DNA of 64,000 nt, taken from NCBI RefSeq assembly GCF_030269365.1, contig NZ_BSTF01000006.1:62001-126000 (forward strand). Direction: 5' to 3'. The DNA comes from Lentzea sp. NBRC 102530 (GTDB taxonomy: Bacteria; Actinomycetota; Actinomycetes; Mycobacteriales; Pseudonocardiaceae). Shown here piece after piece: positions 49,886-59,563 of the stretch; positions within the stretch are counted from its first letter, which is position 1, and every line of letters starts with the position of its first letter. A program made the position numbers and the translations under genes. The notes below the pieces were generated by a model. That model made no database searches, was not told the DNA's origin, and saw only the letters and a program-made list of their open reading frames with translations.

Positions 49886-50578
49886 TCACACCGGAGTGCG
49901 CACCGGCCTGCGAGGAGCGGGAAGTGCCGGTGCGCCAGTGCGTTCCCGCGCACCGGGCCGGTGCACGACCAGAACCGGGCACGGGGCGTGGTGCAGCGCG
50001 GCCCTGGTGACCGAGCCGCACGCACGCGTCTCGCCGGGCCCGACGACGATGAGATCGGTGTTCAGACAACGGGCGATCGCCTCGTGTGGCTGCCGGCGCA
50101 CGAGCATCGAGCTGTGCGCGACGTCGCCGAGGAGTTCGGACGCGCGGGCCAGCACCCGGGTGTGGTCCTCGTCGTGGTCCTCCCGCAGCACGGGCAACGG
50201 CTCCGCGTGCAGGACCCGCAGGGCGGCACCGCGCTGCTCGGCGAACGCGGCGGCACGCGCGAGCACCAGCGCGTCGTCCTGGCCGCCGCTCACGAGCGCG
50301 GTGACGCGACCGTGCTCGCCGTGCCGCGCGGCGGACGTGCCTCGCACGACCACCGCGTCGCAGCCCGCGGAGCAGACGACGGACAGGACGTGCCTGCCGA
50401 GCCCCAGCGAGGAGTTCGCCCGGCTCTGGTAGCCGAGCACGACCAGTCGCGCGCGGAACCGGTCCTCCGGCCACCGCGCCACCACCGGCGCGTGGACGAG
50501 CCGGGCGTGCGCCGTCGCCCACTCCACGGCTTCGACGCTCCAGGGCGAGCCGTCCGCGATCACCACGACAGGGTCCAT
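49886..50578 (-). CDS. Divergent universal stress protein-like protein, two degenerate domains
   Basis: 230 residues. A first, shortened USP-like part (VVVIADGSPWSVEAVEWATA, then VVLGYQSRANSSLGLGRHVL) and a second (DLIVVGPGETRACGSVTRAA, then LHHAPCPVLVV) are visible, but neither has the intact G-x2-G-x9-G-S loop, so ATP binding is doubtful. ATG 50578 has GGAGG unusually close. The box at 50637 starts 59 nt upstream. Confidence 0.75.
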   Translation of the reverse strand: MDPVVVIADGSPWSVEAVEWATAHARLVHAPVVARWPEDRFRARLVVLGYQSRANSSLGLGRHVLSVVCSAGCDAVVVRGTSAARHGEHGRVTALVSGGQDDALVLARAAAFAEQRGAALRVLHAEPLPVLREDHDEDHTRVLARASELLGDVAHSSMLVRRQPHEAIARCLNTDLIVVGPGETRACGSVTRAALHHAPCPVLVVHRPGARERTGAPALPAPRRPVRTPV

Positions 50579-50636
50579 GCCTCCACGGTCGTCCTGCCCG
50601 CTCACCGCTCCCAGAGCGAAGGGTGACGACCTGTGC

Positions 50637-50650
50637 GGGACGAAGGTCCT
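50637..50650. promoter_or_regulatory. DosR-like box GGGAC-GAAG-GTCCT
   Basis: Identical to the box at 35418. It lies 59 nt from the divergent USP start and 85 nt from the MBL-fold gene. Confidence 0.75.
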
Positions 50651-50734
50651 CGTGGAGCAGGGCCGGGTGCCGCTGTGGTGCCGGTGGCCGCGGAAAGCAC
50701 CGTGTGACTTCCCGGCTCCAGGAAGGGCAGAACG

Positions 50735-52106
50735 ATGAGCACGTTGACGTTTCTCGGCGGCACCGGCACGGTGACCGGCAGCAAGTTCCTGTTCGACACG
50801 GGGAAGTCGCAGGTGCTGGTCGACTGCGGCCTGTTCCAGGGACTCGCCCCGCTGCGCCGCAGGAACTGGCGGCAGCCCCCGCTCGACCTCGACCGGCTCG
50901 ACGCCGTCGTGCTCACCCACGCCCACCTCGACCACTGCGGCTACCTGCCGGTGCTGATGCGGCACGGCTGGCGCGGGCCGGTGTTCACGACGCGGGGAAC
51001 CGCCGACCTGGCGGCGATCGTGCTGGCCGACAGCGCGCACCTGATGGCGGAGGAGGCGAGGTACGCCGACGAGGCGGGGTGGTCCAAGCACCAGCCCGCG
51101 CTGCCGTTGTACGACGCGGAGGACGCCGAACGCGCGGTCAGGTCGTTCCGGCCGGTCGACTTCGGGGCGCGGCGGTCGGTCGCCGACGGCGTCGACCTCG
51201 AGTTCGGCCGCGCGGGGCACATCCTCGGCTCGCCTGGGCACACCTGGGGCTGGGGGACCGGAGCGTGGTCGTGAGCGGCGACATGGGCAGGCCCGCGCAC
51301 CGTGTGCTGCTGCCACCACAGCCCCGGCCCGAGTGCGACGCGTTGCTGATCGAGTCGACCTACGGCGACCGGACGCACGACGACGCCGCGGCGACCGCCC
51401 GGTTCGCCGAGACGATCCGCCGCACCGCCGCACGGGGTGGCAGCGTGCTGATCCCGGCCTTCGCGGTGGACCGCACCGAGGTGATCCTCGTGGAGCTGAC
51501 CAGGCTGGTGCGCGCGGGGGAGATCCCCGACCTGCCGGTGTTCGTCGACAGCCCGATGGCGCTCGCGTCCCTGCGGGTCTACCGCCAGGCGGTGGCGAGT
51601 GGCTGGCCGGAGATCCGTCCCGAGCTGCGCGACGGGGACGACGCCTTCGATCCCGGACGCCTCGCGGAGCTGCACACCGCGGCGCAGTCCATGCAGGTCG
51701 ACGATCCGAGGGAACCGTCGATCGTCATCTCGGCCTCGGGCATGGCCACCGGCGGACGGGTGTTGCACCACCTCAGGTCGATGTTGCCCGACAAACGGCA
51801 CACGGTCGTGGTCGTCGGGTACGCGGCCGCCGGCACGCGGGCCGCAACCTGGTCGACGGCGCCCGCGAGATCAAGATCCACGGCCGGTACGTGCCGGTGC
51901 GGGCCGAGGTGCGGGTGCTCGACGCGTTCAGCGCGCACGCCGACGCCGGTGAGCTGCTGGCGTGGGCCACCGGCGCCCCCGCCCCGGAGACGACCTACGT
52001 CGTGCACGGCGAACCGCGCGGCGCCGGGGCCCTCGCGGAACGGCTGGAGAACGAGCACGGGTGGACCGCGGTCGTCCCGCGAGACGGTGAGAAGGTCCTG
52101 GTGTGA
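50735..52106 (+). pseudogene. MBL-fold/beta-CASP RNA-type metallohydrolase, two frameshifts
   Basis: Read as three joined frames this is a ~455-residue beta-CASP nuclease-like protein. Frame 1 (50735 to ~51230) has THAHLDHCG, the zinc motif. Frame 2 (to ~51838) has GDMGRP, ESTYGDRTHDD and ISASGMATGGRVLHH. Frame 3 (to 52106) has DGAREIKIHG and DAFSAHAD. The first break falls in HILGS near 51230 and the second in a G run near 51839; each is repaired by adding one base. As written, translation stops at 51274 after 179 residues. ATG 50735 has AGGAAGG upstream. Both shifts being single-base deletions in GC-rich DNA makes sequencing error a serious alternative to true loss. Confidence 0.85.
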
Positions 52107-52109
52107 GCC

Positions 52110-53105
52110 TCACGAGGCCGAGTTCGTGGGCTCCATGAGCAGTTCGGAGATCGGGCGGCGGGGCGTCGCGGGCACCGGTGTGCTGTAGCCGATGCGCAGC
52201 AACGTGTGCGGCACCAGCGTGCCGCCGAGCGCCCGTCGCAGCTCCTCGCGCACGTTGCGGACCTCGACCGGCTGCGACATGAACGACGCGGACAGGCCGA
52301 GCGTCGTGGCGGTCAGCAGCACCCGTTGCATGGCCTGACCCGCCTGGATGTCGGCGAGCTGCCCCCGGTAGTGCGAGCACACGACCGCCACGAGCGGGTT
52401 CGACTCGTAGTCCTTGCCGGCGACGCGCTCGCCGGCCTGGAAGTCGCGGAAGATCCACTCGTCCTGGGTCTCGGGCCGGAAGCCCGCGTTCGCGCGGGGC
52501 ACCCCGTCCGCGGCGCCGGGCCGGTCCCCGGTGAAGGACTCGAGCTCCGCCTGCACCTCGGGGTCGCGCAGCTGGATGGTGTGGGCACGCCGCACGAAGC
52601 TCTTCATGCGCGCGACCTCCTCACGGGTGTCGACGACGTGCAGCCACGAGCGTTCCAGCTCGGCGGCCCGCACCAGCGCGTGCCGATGCCGTCCCTCCAC
52701 GCCGGACTCGAAGAACGGGTGGCGGTTGGTCCGGCGCTGCGGCACGGCCTTGAGCAGTGCCAGCATCTCGTCGTCCGGCGCGAGCTGACCACCCCTGCGG
52801 ATCGTGGCGAGCGCGCCGTGCGCCTCCTGGCCGGGCAGGATCGTGACCAGCGGGCGGACCCCGAACCCTTGCAGTGCTAGGCGGAGGTTCAGCAGCGCGG
52901 CACCGCAGGCGAGCCGCATCTCGTGCCCGTCCGGGTCGGTCGCGGGCAGCGTCCTGTCCGGATCCGCGTGCAGCTCGATGCGGTCCGGCAGCAGGCGGAA
53001 CCGCCACGGCTGGGAGTTGTGGACGGACGGCGCGAGCGACGCCGCGGTCAGCACCGCCTCCACCTGCTCCGGCGCCAACCCCAACGCCGCCAACACCTCG
53101 GTCAT
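52110..53105 (-). CDS. Acg-like nitroreductase-family protein
   Basis: 331 residues, the same length as I recall for mycobacterial Acg (Rv2032). An opening SLAPSVHNSQPWRFRL and HADPDRTLPATDPDGHEMRL match the family, as do PQRRTNRHPF and the C-terminal LTATTLGLSASFMSQPVEV. Acg-type proteins bind FMN without clear reductase activity and are strongly DosR-induced. ATG 53105 is chosen. It ends 3 bp from the MBL-fold gene and is divergent from the sensor kinase, sharing the box at 53169. Confidence 0.92.
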   Translation of the reverse strand: MTEVLAALGLAPEQVEAVLTAASLAPSVHNSQPWRFRLLPDRIELHADPDRTLPATDPDGHEMRLACGAALLNLRLALQGFGVRPLVTILPGQEAHGALATIRRGGQLAPDDEMLALLKAVPQRRTNRHPFFESGVEGRHRHALVRAAELERSWLHVVDTREEVARMKSFVRRAHTIQLRDPEVQAELESFTGDRPGAADGVPRANAGFRPETQDEWIFRDFQAGERVAGKDYESNPLVAVVCSHYRGQLADIQAGQAMQRVLLTATTLGLSASFMSQPVEVRNVREELRRALGGTLVPHTLLRIGYSTPVPATPRRPISELLMEPTNSAS

Positions 53106-53168
53106 CCCCGTCACCCCGCTCGTCGTTCTCGGTCCCGCCACTTTCACCCGTTCGCGTCGCGGCCCCCA

Positions 53169-53182
53169 GCGCCGAAGGTCCC
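53169..53182. promoter_or_regulatory. DosR-like box GCGCC-GAAG-GTCCC
   Basis: One perfect half-site and the conserved GAAG centre. It lies 64 nt from the Acg-like start and 53 nt from the sensor kinase start. Confidence 0.6.
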
Positions 53183-53231
53183 GACCTGACCGGGACCGCT
53201 TGGTGTGGAGGTGATCACGTGCCAGGGTTGA

Positions 53232-54914
<1,683 letters not shown>

Positions 54915-54947
54915 GCCCCTGCCTGCCGCACCGCACCGTCACGAGCG

Positions 54948-55020
54948 CTTCACGTCGCCGGACCGCACGGGCTGCCGCAGCGCACGGTCGCGAGCGCACT
55001 TCACGTCGCCGGACCGCACG
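54948..55020. repeat. Direct repeat of 22 bp, with longer imperfect flanks
   Basis: The sequence starting CTTCACGTCGCCGGACCG occurs at 54948-54969 and again at 54999-55020. The ~20 bases before each copy are also similar (CGCACCGTCACGAGCG and CGCACGGTCGCGAGCG), giving an imperfect repeat of roughly 45 bp. The second copy runs into the large hairpin. Confidence 0.7.
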
Positions 55021-55066
55021 CGGGGCGCTTTCGTGCGCTACGACTGCACGAAAGCGCCCCGCGTGC
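55016..55066. terminator. Very stable hairpin between convergent dosS and dosR
   Basis: Perfect 21-bp arms at 55016-55036 and 55046-55066 (GCACGCGGGG ... and its complement) with a 9-base loop. Its position between two convergent genes fits a bidirectional terminator. Confidence 0.75.
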
Positions 55067-55166
55067 GCCAAGGGAACGTGAAGCGGGTTCGGGCGGGGGC
55101 GGCTTCCGGTCGCCTGCCCGGGCACCGCCTCCGCGGCCGTCACCGAACGAACCCGCGGAACCGGGC

Positions 55167-55823
55167 CTAGCCGTCCTCGCGGGGCACGGGCTTGGTCGCG
55201 AGCTTCGACGCGAGCACCGCCGCCTGCGTCCTGCGCTCCAGGCCGAGCTTCGCGAGCAGGTGCGAGACGTAGTTCTTCACCGTCTTCTCGGCGAGGAACA
55301 TCTTGTCCGCGATCTGCTTGTTCGTCAGGCCCTCGCCGATCAGGTCGAGCACGGTGCGCTCCTGCTCGGTGAGCATGCGCACCGGGTCGCCGTTCTCGCG
55401 TTCGCGGCGGATCCGGTTCAGCAGGGCGGCCGTGGACCGCGCGTCCAGCAGCGAACCGCCGGCCGCCACGGTCTTCACGGCGGTGGTGAGGTCGCTGCCG
55501 ACGATCCGCTTGAGCACGAAGCCCGAGGCGCCCGCCATGATCGCGTCGAACAACGCCTCGTCGTCGGTGAACGACGTGAGCATGAGGCACTTGAGGTCGG
55601 GCAGCCGGGACATGAGCTCGCGGCACAGCTCGATGCCGTTGCCGTCGGGCAGCCGCACGTCGAGCACCGCCACGTCCGGTGCCACGGCGGGCACCCGCGT
55701 GAGGGCCTCGGTGACCGAGGAGGCCTCGCCGACGACCTCCAGGTCGTCCTGAGCGCTCAGCAGCTCCCTGATCCCGACGCGGACCACCTCGTGGTCGTCC
55801 ACCAGGAACACTCGTGCGGCCAC
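55167..55823 (-). CDS. dosR: DosR/DevR-type response regulator
   Basis: 218 residues, against 217 in mycobacterial DosR. The receiver has [13 protein letters not shown], phospho-acceptor Asp55 in [15 protein letters not shown], and Thr/Lys (LTSFTD, VLKRI). The LuxR helix-turn-helix, [20 protein letters not shown] followed by [20 protein letters not shown], is nearly identical to what I know of DosR, so it should bind the same type of GGGAC-N4-GTCCC site. The start is GTG 55823, preceded by GAGGTGG. The box at 55887 is 64 nt upstream, indicating autoregulation. It is the probable master regulator of the island from 31.4 kb to the right edge. Confidence 0.95.
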   Translation of the reverse strand: MAARVFLVDDHEVVRVGIRELLSAQDDLEVVGEASSVTEALTRVPAVAPDVAVLDVRLPDGNGIELCRELMSRLPDLKCLMLTSFTDDEALFDAIMAGASGFVLKRIVGSDLTTAVKTVAAGGSLLDARSTAALLNRIRRERENGDPVRMLTEQERTVLDLIGEGLTNKQIADKMFLAEKTVKNYVSHLLAKLGLERRTQAAVLASKLATKPVPREDG

Positions 55824-55886
55824 CTGGACCACCTCTCGTTCGACGACGCCTGTCTGCACGATCTCCCACCCGGACGGCCGCACACA

Positions 55887-55900
55887 GGGACCAAAGACTC
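55887..55900 (-). promoter_or_regulatory. DosR-like box GGGAC-CAAA-GACTC at the regulator gene
   Basis: One perfect half-site, 64 nt from the dosR start, in the short gap after the SHOCT gene. It suggests dosR has its own promoter in addition to read-through. Confidence 0.6.
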
Positions 55901-55903
55901 TGA

Positions 55904-56125
55904 TCAGCGCGAGCGCAACGTCCTGCGGACGCGCTCGAACTCCTCGGTGTCGATCTCGCCCCTGGCCAGCCGCTCCTGGAGCAGCCGCACGGCCGTCCCG
56001 TCGTGCCGGCGCAGCACCACCACGACGATCAGGAGCAGGCCGCCCCAGAACACGATCATGCCGAGGGTCATCAGGGCGACGCCACCCCAGCCCATCGGGC
56101 CGCCGCCGTAGTACGGGTACATCAT
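55904..56125 (-). CDS. SHOCT-domain small membrane protein
   Basis: 73 residues: a Gly/Tyr-rich N-terminus, one transmembrane helix ([20 protein letters not shown]) and the SHOCT motif [25 protein letters not shown] is a short oligomerisation domain. ATG 56125 overlaps the upstream stop (ATGA) and is preceded by GAGGAG. It follows the DUF1876 gene and precedes dosR. Confidence 0.88.
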   Translation of the reverse strand: MMYPYYGGGPMGWGGVALMTLGMIVFWGGLLLIVVVVLRRHDGTAVRLLQERLARGEIDTEEFERVRRTLRSR

Positions 56126-56397
56126 CGGGCGCTCCTCACCAGTCCGGCCGCCCGGGTGACGCCCTCGATGTCGTCCGTGACCGCGTCCAGGAGCTTGTGC
56201 GCGAGATCGGTCAGCGCGCGCGACGTGGCCAGTTCGTCACCGATCTCCGGGACGTTGCCGTCGGCCGGGTTGAGCCGCGCGGTGCCGATGCCGACCAGGT
56301 GCGTGTCGTCCGCGGTGTGCAGGCGCGCCTCGGCCCTCGTGCGGGACTCGTGCTCGTCGATGCGGATCTCGACCGCCCACTTCTTGACGGTGCCCAT
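56122..56397 (-). CDS. DUF1876 protein (Rv1738/Rv2632c family)
   Basis: 91 residues: [40 protein letters not shown] and [20 protein letters not shown]. This follows the mycobacterial Rv2632c/Rv1738 pattern almost motif by motif. Rv1738 is one of the most strongly hypoxia-induced DosR genes and has a fold recalling hibernation factors. ATG 56397 has GAGGAG upstream; a weak box starts 56 nt further up. Confidence 0.93.
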   Translation of the reverse strand: MGTVKKWAVEIRIDEHESRTRAEARLHTADDTHLVGIGTARLNPADGNVPEIGDELATSRALTDLAHKLLDAVTDDIEGVTRAAGLVRSAR

Positions 56398-56452
56398 GGA
56401 ACTCTCCTCGTCTCGGGCCTCCAGCGTGGGCCGGGGCGCCGCACCCGTCGCA

Positions 56453-56466
56453 GAGTCGAACGGCCC
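56453..56466. promoter_or_regulatory. Weak DosR-like box GAGTC-GAAC-GGCCC
   Basis: Ends exactly 60 nt before the nitroreductase ATG at 56526 and starts 56 nt from the divergent DUF1876 start. Half-sites are degenerate; spacing is the main support. Confidence 0.45.
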
Positions 56467-56525
56467 GCGCGGGGTGAGACCCTCCGCCCTGTCGCCGTGG
56501 CCGTCGCCCGCCGGATCGTCGAGGC

Positions 56526-57218
56526 ATGCGCTGGAGTCCCGCCGAGGCGGCGGAAATCGTGGAAGCGGCCAGGAAGGCACCCGTGCACTGCGAGAGCAAG
56601 CCGTGGGTGCTGGAGCTACACGGGCGGTCGGTGTACCTGTACGAGGTCGCGCGCAGATCGGCGCACGACCCGCTGGGCCTCGACCGCCTGCTGACGTGCG
56701 GTGCCGCGCTGGAACACGTCGTGCTGGCCGTCCGTGCGAACGGGTGGCACGCGAAGGTCGTGTTCCCGCACGACCACGCGAACCCGGACCTCGTCGCCGT
56801 CGTGAAGGCGGACCGCCGGGAGCCGCCGTCCCCGCAGGAGCTGAGCCACCTGCGGGCCATGACGCTCGGCGACGGCACCGCGGACGGTGCGGCGCGGGAC
56901 CTCGTCACGGCGAACCACTGGGCCGGCACCGAACTGCACCCCGTCGACGACGGCACGCTCGTCGTGGTGACCGTCGGCGACGGACGCGCGGACCACGTGC
57001 GCGGCGGTGGCGCGTTGCAGGCCGCGGTGCTCGCGGCCAGGGCCGCCGGGGTGCGGGTCAGGCCGGTCGTGCACCTGCTGCACCGCCAGGAGTGGCGCGC
57101 GGGTCTCGTCGAACGGCACGAGCTGGCGGGCTACCCCCAGGCGGTGCTGGTCGTCGGTGCCAAGGACCCGGACGGGGCGGGACCAACGACCGCGTCCTCC
57201 GGCCTGACGCGCTCCTAG
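56526..57218 (+). CDS. Short Acg-like nitroreductase-family protein
   Basis: 230 residues. The opening [20 protein letters not shown] then ESKPWVLEL parallels the APSVHNSQPWRF start of Acg, and [19 protein letters not shown] parallels its LRLACGAALLNLRLAL segment. It is about 100 residues shorter than Acg, lacking much of the middle, so FMN binding is uncertain. ATG 56526 has GAGG only one base away. A weak box ends 60 nt upstream. Confidence 0.75.
   Translation: MRWSPAEAAEIVEAARKAPVHCESKPWVLELHGRSVYLYEVARRSAHDPLGLDRLLTCGAALEHVVLAVRANGWHAKVVFPHDHANPDLVAVVKADRREPPSPQELSHLRAMTLGDGTADGAARDLVTANHWAGTELHPVDDGTLVVVTVGDGRADHVRGGGALQAAVLAARAAGVRVRPVVHLLHRQEWRAGLVERHELAGYPQAVLVVGAKDPDGAGPTTASSGLTRS
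57179..57192 (+). promoter_or_regulatory. DosR-like box GGGAC-CAAC-GACCG
   Basis: Lies inside the 3' end of the nitroreductase gene and ends 55 nt before the CBS-domain gene. First half-site is perfect, second degenerate. Confidence 0.5.
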
Positions 57219-57246
57219 CTTCGAGAACGGAGGAAGGAGGAGCGCC

Positions 57247-57816
57247 ATGCGTGCTCGCGACATCATGACCAGTCCGGCCATCACGGTGACACCGGAGGTG
57301 CCCGTGCGCGGCGCCGCGGCGTTGCTCGTGTCGCACGGCTTCACCGCACTGCCCGTCGTCGACGACGACAAGAACCTCATCGGCATCGTCACCGAGGCCG
57401 ACCTGCTGCGCAACGGCTACGTCGACGAGACCCGCGGCAGCACCGTGGGCGACGTGATGACCACGCCCGCGGTCGCGATGGACGCCGCGGCCAAGGCCGA
57501 GGTCGTGGCCCGCTCGATGGTCGACGACCACGTCCGCTGCGTCCCGATCGTGGACGGCGCGAAGGTGCTCGGCGTGGTCACGCGCCGGGACCTGGTGCGC
57601 GCGATCGCGAGGACGGACACGACCGTGGCCGCCGAGGTCCAGCACGTGCTCGACATCTACGGCGGAGGTCGCAAGTGGACGGTCGTGGTCCAGGACGGTG
57701 AGGCCACCGTGGACGCGGGTGTTCCCGACGAGGAGACCGAGCGCGTGCTGACCGCGCTCGCCGGTTCCGTGCACGGCGTTCTGCGCGTGAAGGTCCTGAC
57801 AGGAGGAGAGCGATGA
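57247..57816 (+). CDS. Two-CBS-domain protein
   Basis: 189 residues. CBS 1: DIMTSPAITVTPEVPVRGAA to LIGIVTEADLL; CBS 2: VMTTPAVAMDAAAKAEVVAR to VLGVVTRRDLVRAI; then a short alpha/beta tail (WTVVVQDGEATVDAGVPDEE). It is a paralogue of the protein at 37659 with the same tail. ATG 57247 has a long GGAGGAAGGAGG. Its stop overlaps the next USP start (ATGA). Confidence 0.92.
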   Translation: MRARDIMTSPAITVTPEVPVRGAAALLVSHGFTALPVVDDDKNLIGIVTEADLLRNGYVDETRGSTVGDVMTTPAVAMDAAAKAEVVARSMVDDHVRCVPIVDGAKVLGVVTRRDLVRAIARTDTTVAAEVQHVLDIYGGGRKWTVVVQDGEATVDAGVPDEETERVLTALAGSVHGVLRVKVLTGGER

Positions 57817-58688
57817 AGGCACCCTCGGCACCGGTCGTCGTCGGCGTGGACGGCTCGGCGTCCGCACTGGCCGCGGTCAGGTGGGCCGCCGACGACTGCG
57901 CCCGGCACCACACGCCCCTGCGCCTCGTGCACGGGTACCCGTTGCCCGTCAGGGGCTATCCCGAGATCATCCTGACAGCCGCCGAGATCCGGAAGGCGAT
58001 CGAGGACCAGGCCAGGGGCTGGCTCGAGGAGGCTGTCGCGGCGGCGCGCGCCGTGGCACCCGAGGTCGAGGTGACGACCGAGGTCGTCAACGCGGGCGCG
58101 GTCCCGCTGCTGATCGAGGAGTCGCGCGCGGCGCGGCTGATGGTGCTCGGCTCGCAGGGGCTCGGCAACGTGACGGGCCTGCTGATCGGCTCCACCGCCC
58201 TCGCGCTGGCCTCGCACGGCAAGTGCCCGCTGGTCGTCGCCCGCGGCACCGAGGTGCCCGGCGGACCGGTCGTGGTCGGCGTCGACGGCTCTCCGACGAG
58301 CGAGGCCGCGCTGGCGTTCGCCTTCGAGGCCGCGTCGATGCGGGACGCACCGCTGACGGCGATCATGTGCTGGCAGGACTTCATGGTGGAGAGCGCGTAC
58401 AGCGCGTCGCGGTTCACCGTGGACTGGGGCCAGGTCGAGGCGGAGGAGCAGCGGCTCCTCGCGCAACGGCTGGCCGGGTGGGAGGAGAAGTACCCGGACG
58501 TCGCGGTGCACCGGGTGGTGGTGCGCGACCGTCCCGTGCGTGCGCTGATGCGCTACGGCGCGGAGGCGCGGCTCGTGGTCGTGGGCAGCCACGGGCACGG
58601 CGGGTTCGCCGGCATGCTGCTCGGGTCGACGAGCCAGGCGCTCGTCTACAACGCGCCGTGTCCGCTGGCGATCGTGCGGCCTGCCTGA
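57813..58688 (+). CDS. Universal stress protein, tandem two-domain
   Basis: 291 residues, two USP domains with signatures GSQGLGNVTGLLIGSTALA and GSHGHGGFAGMLLGSTSQA. It is the paralogue of the USP at 36678 and is translationally coupled to the CBS-domain gene. The co-occurrence of both kinds of protein twice in the island suggests that the pair works together, for example as adenylate sensors. Confidence 0.93.
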   Translation: MKAPSAPVVVGVDGSASALAAVRWAADDCARHHTPLRLVHGYPLPVRGYPEIILTAAEIRKAIEDQARGWLEEAVAAARAVAPEVEVTTEVVNAGAVPLLIEESRAARLMVLGSQGLGNVTGLLIGSTALALASHGKCPLVVARGTEVPGGPVVVGVDGSPTSEAALAFAFEAASMRDAPLTAIMCWQDFMVESAYSASRFTVDWGQVEAEEQRLLAQRLAGWEEKYPDVAVHRVVVRDRPVRALMRYGAEARLVVVGSHGHGGFAGMLLGSTSQALVYNAPCPLAIVRPA

Positions 58689-58703
58689 GGTCGTTCCGCC
58701 GCG

Positions 58704-58740
58704 GGTCGTGGGGTCCTTGCGCCGCAGGGACCCCACGACC
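58704..58740. terminator. Bidirectional terminator hairpin
   Basis: Arms GGTCGTGGGGTCC (58704-58716) and GGACCCCACGACC (58728-58740) are perfect over 13 bp and sit between two convergent USP genes. Confidence 0.75.
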
Positions 58741-58749
58741 GCGTCGCGG

Positions 58750-59196
58750 TCACTTCACCGCGTGCGGAGGGATGACCACCACGGGGCATTGCGCGTGCCG
58801 CAGGCACTTCGCCGCCACCCCGCCCAGCACGGCCTGCGCCAGCGCGCCCCGCCCGTGCGTCCCGATCACGAGCAGCTCGGCGTGCCGCGACGCCTCGGCG
58901 AGGTGCTCGGCCGCGTCACCGGCGACCACGGTCTCGGCGACGTCCGGCGCACCGGGCACGTCCGCGCGCGCCTGCTCGACGGCGGCGTGCAGCTCCCGTG
59001 CGGGATGCTGCTGTGGTCGTTCGCCGTACGGGTGCAGGCCCATCGAGGTGGCAGGTGCGAATGCCTGTTCCCGGTGGTACGCGAGCACCGCCTCGACCCG
59101 TGCGCCGAAGCGCGCCGACTCCCGCAACGCCCACCGCAGTGCGGCTTCCGATCCCGCGGAACCGTCCACGCCCACCAGGATCACAGGTGTCCTCAT
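58750..59196 (-). CDS. Universal stress protein, single domain
   Basis: 148 residues: VILVGVDGSAGSEAALRWAL at the start and IGTHGRGALAQAVLGGVAAK as nucleotide loop, followed by CLRHAQCPVVVIP. The final Ser/Thr of the loop is replaced (GG), so ATP binding is likely but weaker. ATG 59196; the box at 59250 starts 54 nt upstream. Confidence 0.9.
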   Translation of the reverse strand: MRTPVILVGVDGSAGSEAALRWALRESARFGARVEAVLAYHREQAFAPATSMGLHPYGERPQQHPARELHAAVEQARADVPGAPDVAETVVAGDAAEHLAEASRHAELLVIGTHGRGALAQAVLGGVAAKCLRHAQCPVVVIPPHAVK

Positions 59197-59249
59197 CGTC
59201 TTCTCCCATCGTTCACAACGAGGGTCGCGGCCGTGTGGATCCGTCGGCA

Positions 59250-59263
59250 GGGACCAACGTCAT
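59250..59263. promoter_or_regulatory. DosR-like box GGGAC-CAAC-GTCAT
   Basis: Between the divergent USP (54 nt) and DUF1918 (82 nt) genes. First half-site perfect, second with two mismatches. Confidence 0.6.
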
Positions 59264-59344
59264 GAGGCGGCTGAGCCGATGCGCACTGCTCCGCCAGGGC
59301 GCGAGGGCGAACGCTCTGACGAGGTACCGAGCGGAGGTCGTGAC

Positions 59345-59560
59345 ATGAACGCGAAGACGGGTGACTGGCTGGTCGTCAAAGGACCGGTGCTCGACCACGG
59401 CGGCCGGCGGGGGCTGATCGTCGAGGTGCGCCACGAGGACGGCACGCCGCCGTACGTCGTGCGCTGGCTCGACAACGGGCACGAGGCGCTGGTGTTCCCC
59501 GGACCGGACGCGCACGTCGTCACGGCGGAGGACGAGGCCGCACGTCTGCGCGTGGGCTGA
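59345..59560 (+). CDS. DUF1918 protein
   Basis: 71 residues: GDWLVVKGPVLDHGGRRGLI, EVRHEDGTPPYVVRWLDNGH and VFPGPDAHVV. This is the small beta-barrel DUF1918 domain common next to stress genes in actinomycetes; function unknown. ATG 59345 has GGAGG seven bases upstream. It is 3 bp from the MgtC-like gene and so heads that operon. Confidence 0.9.
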   Translation: MNAKTGDWLVVKGPVLDHGGRRGLIVEVRHEDGTPPYVVRWLDNGHEALVFPGPDAHVVTAEDEAARLRVG

Positions 59561-59563
59561 GCG

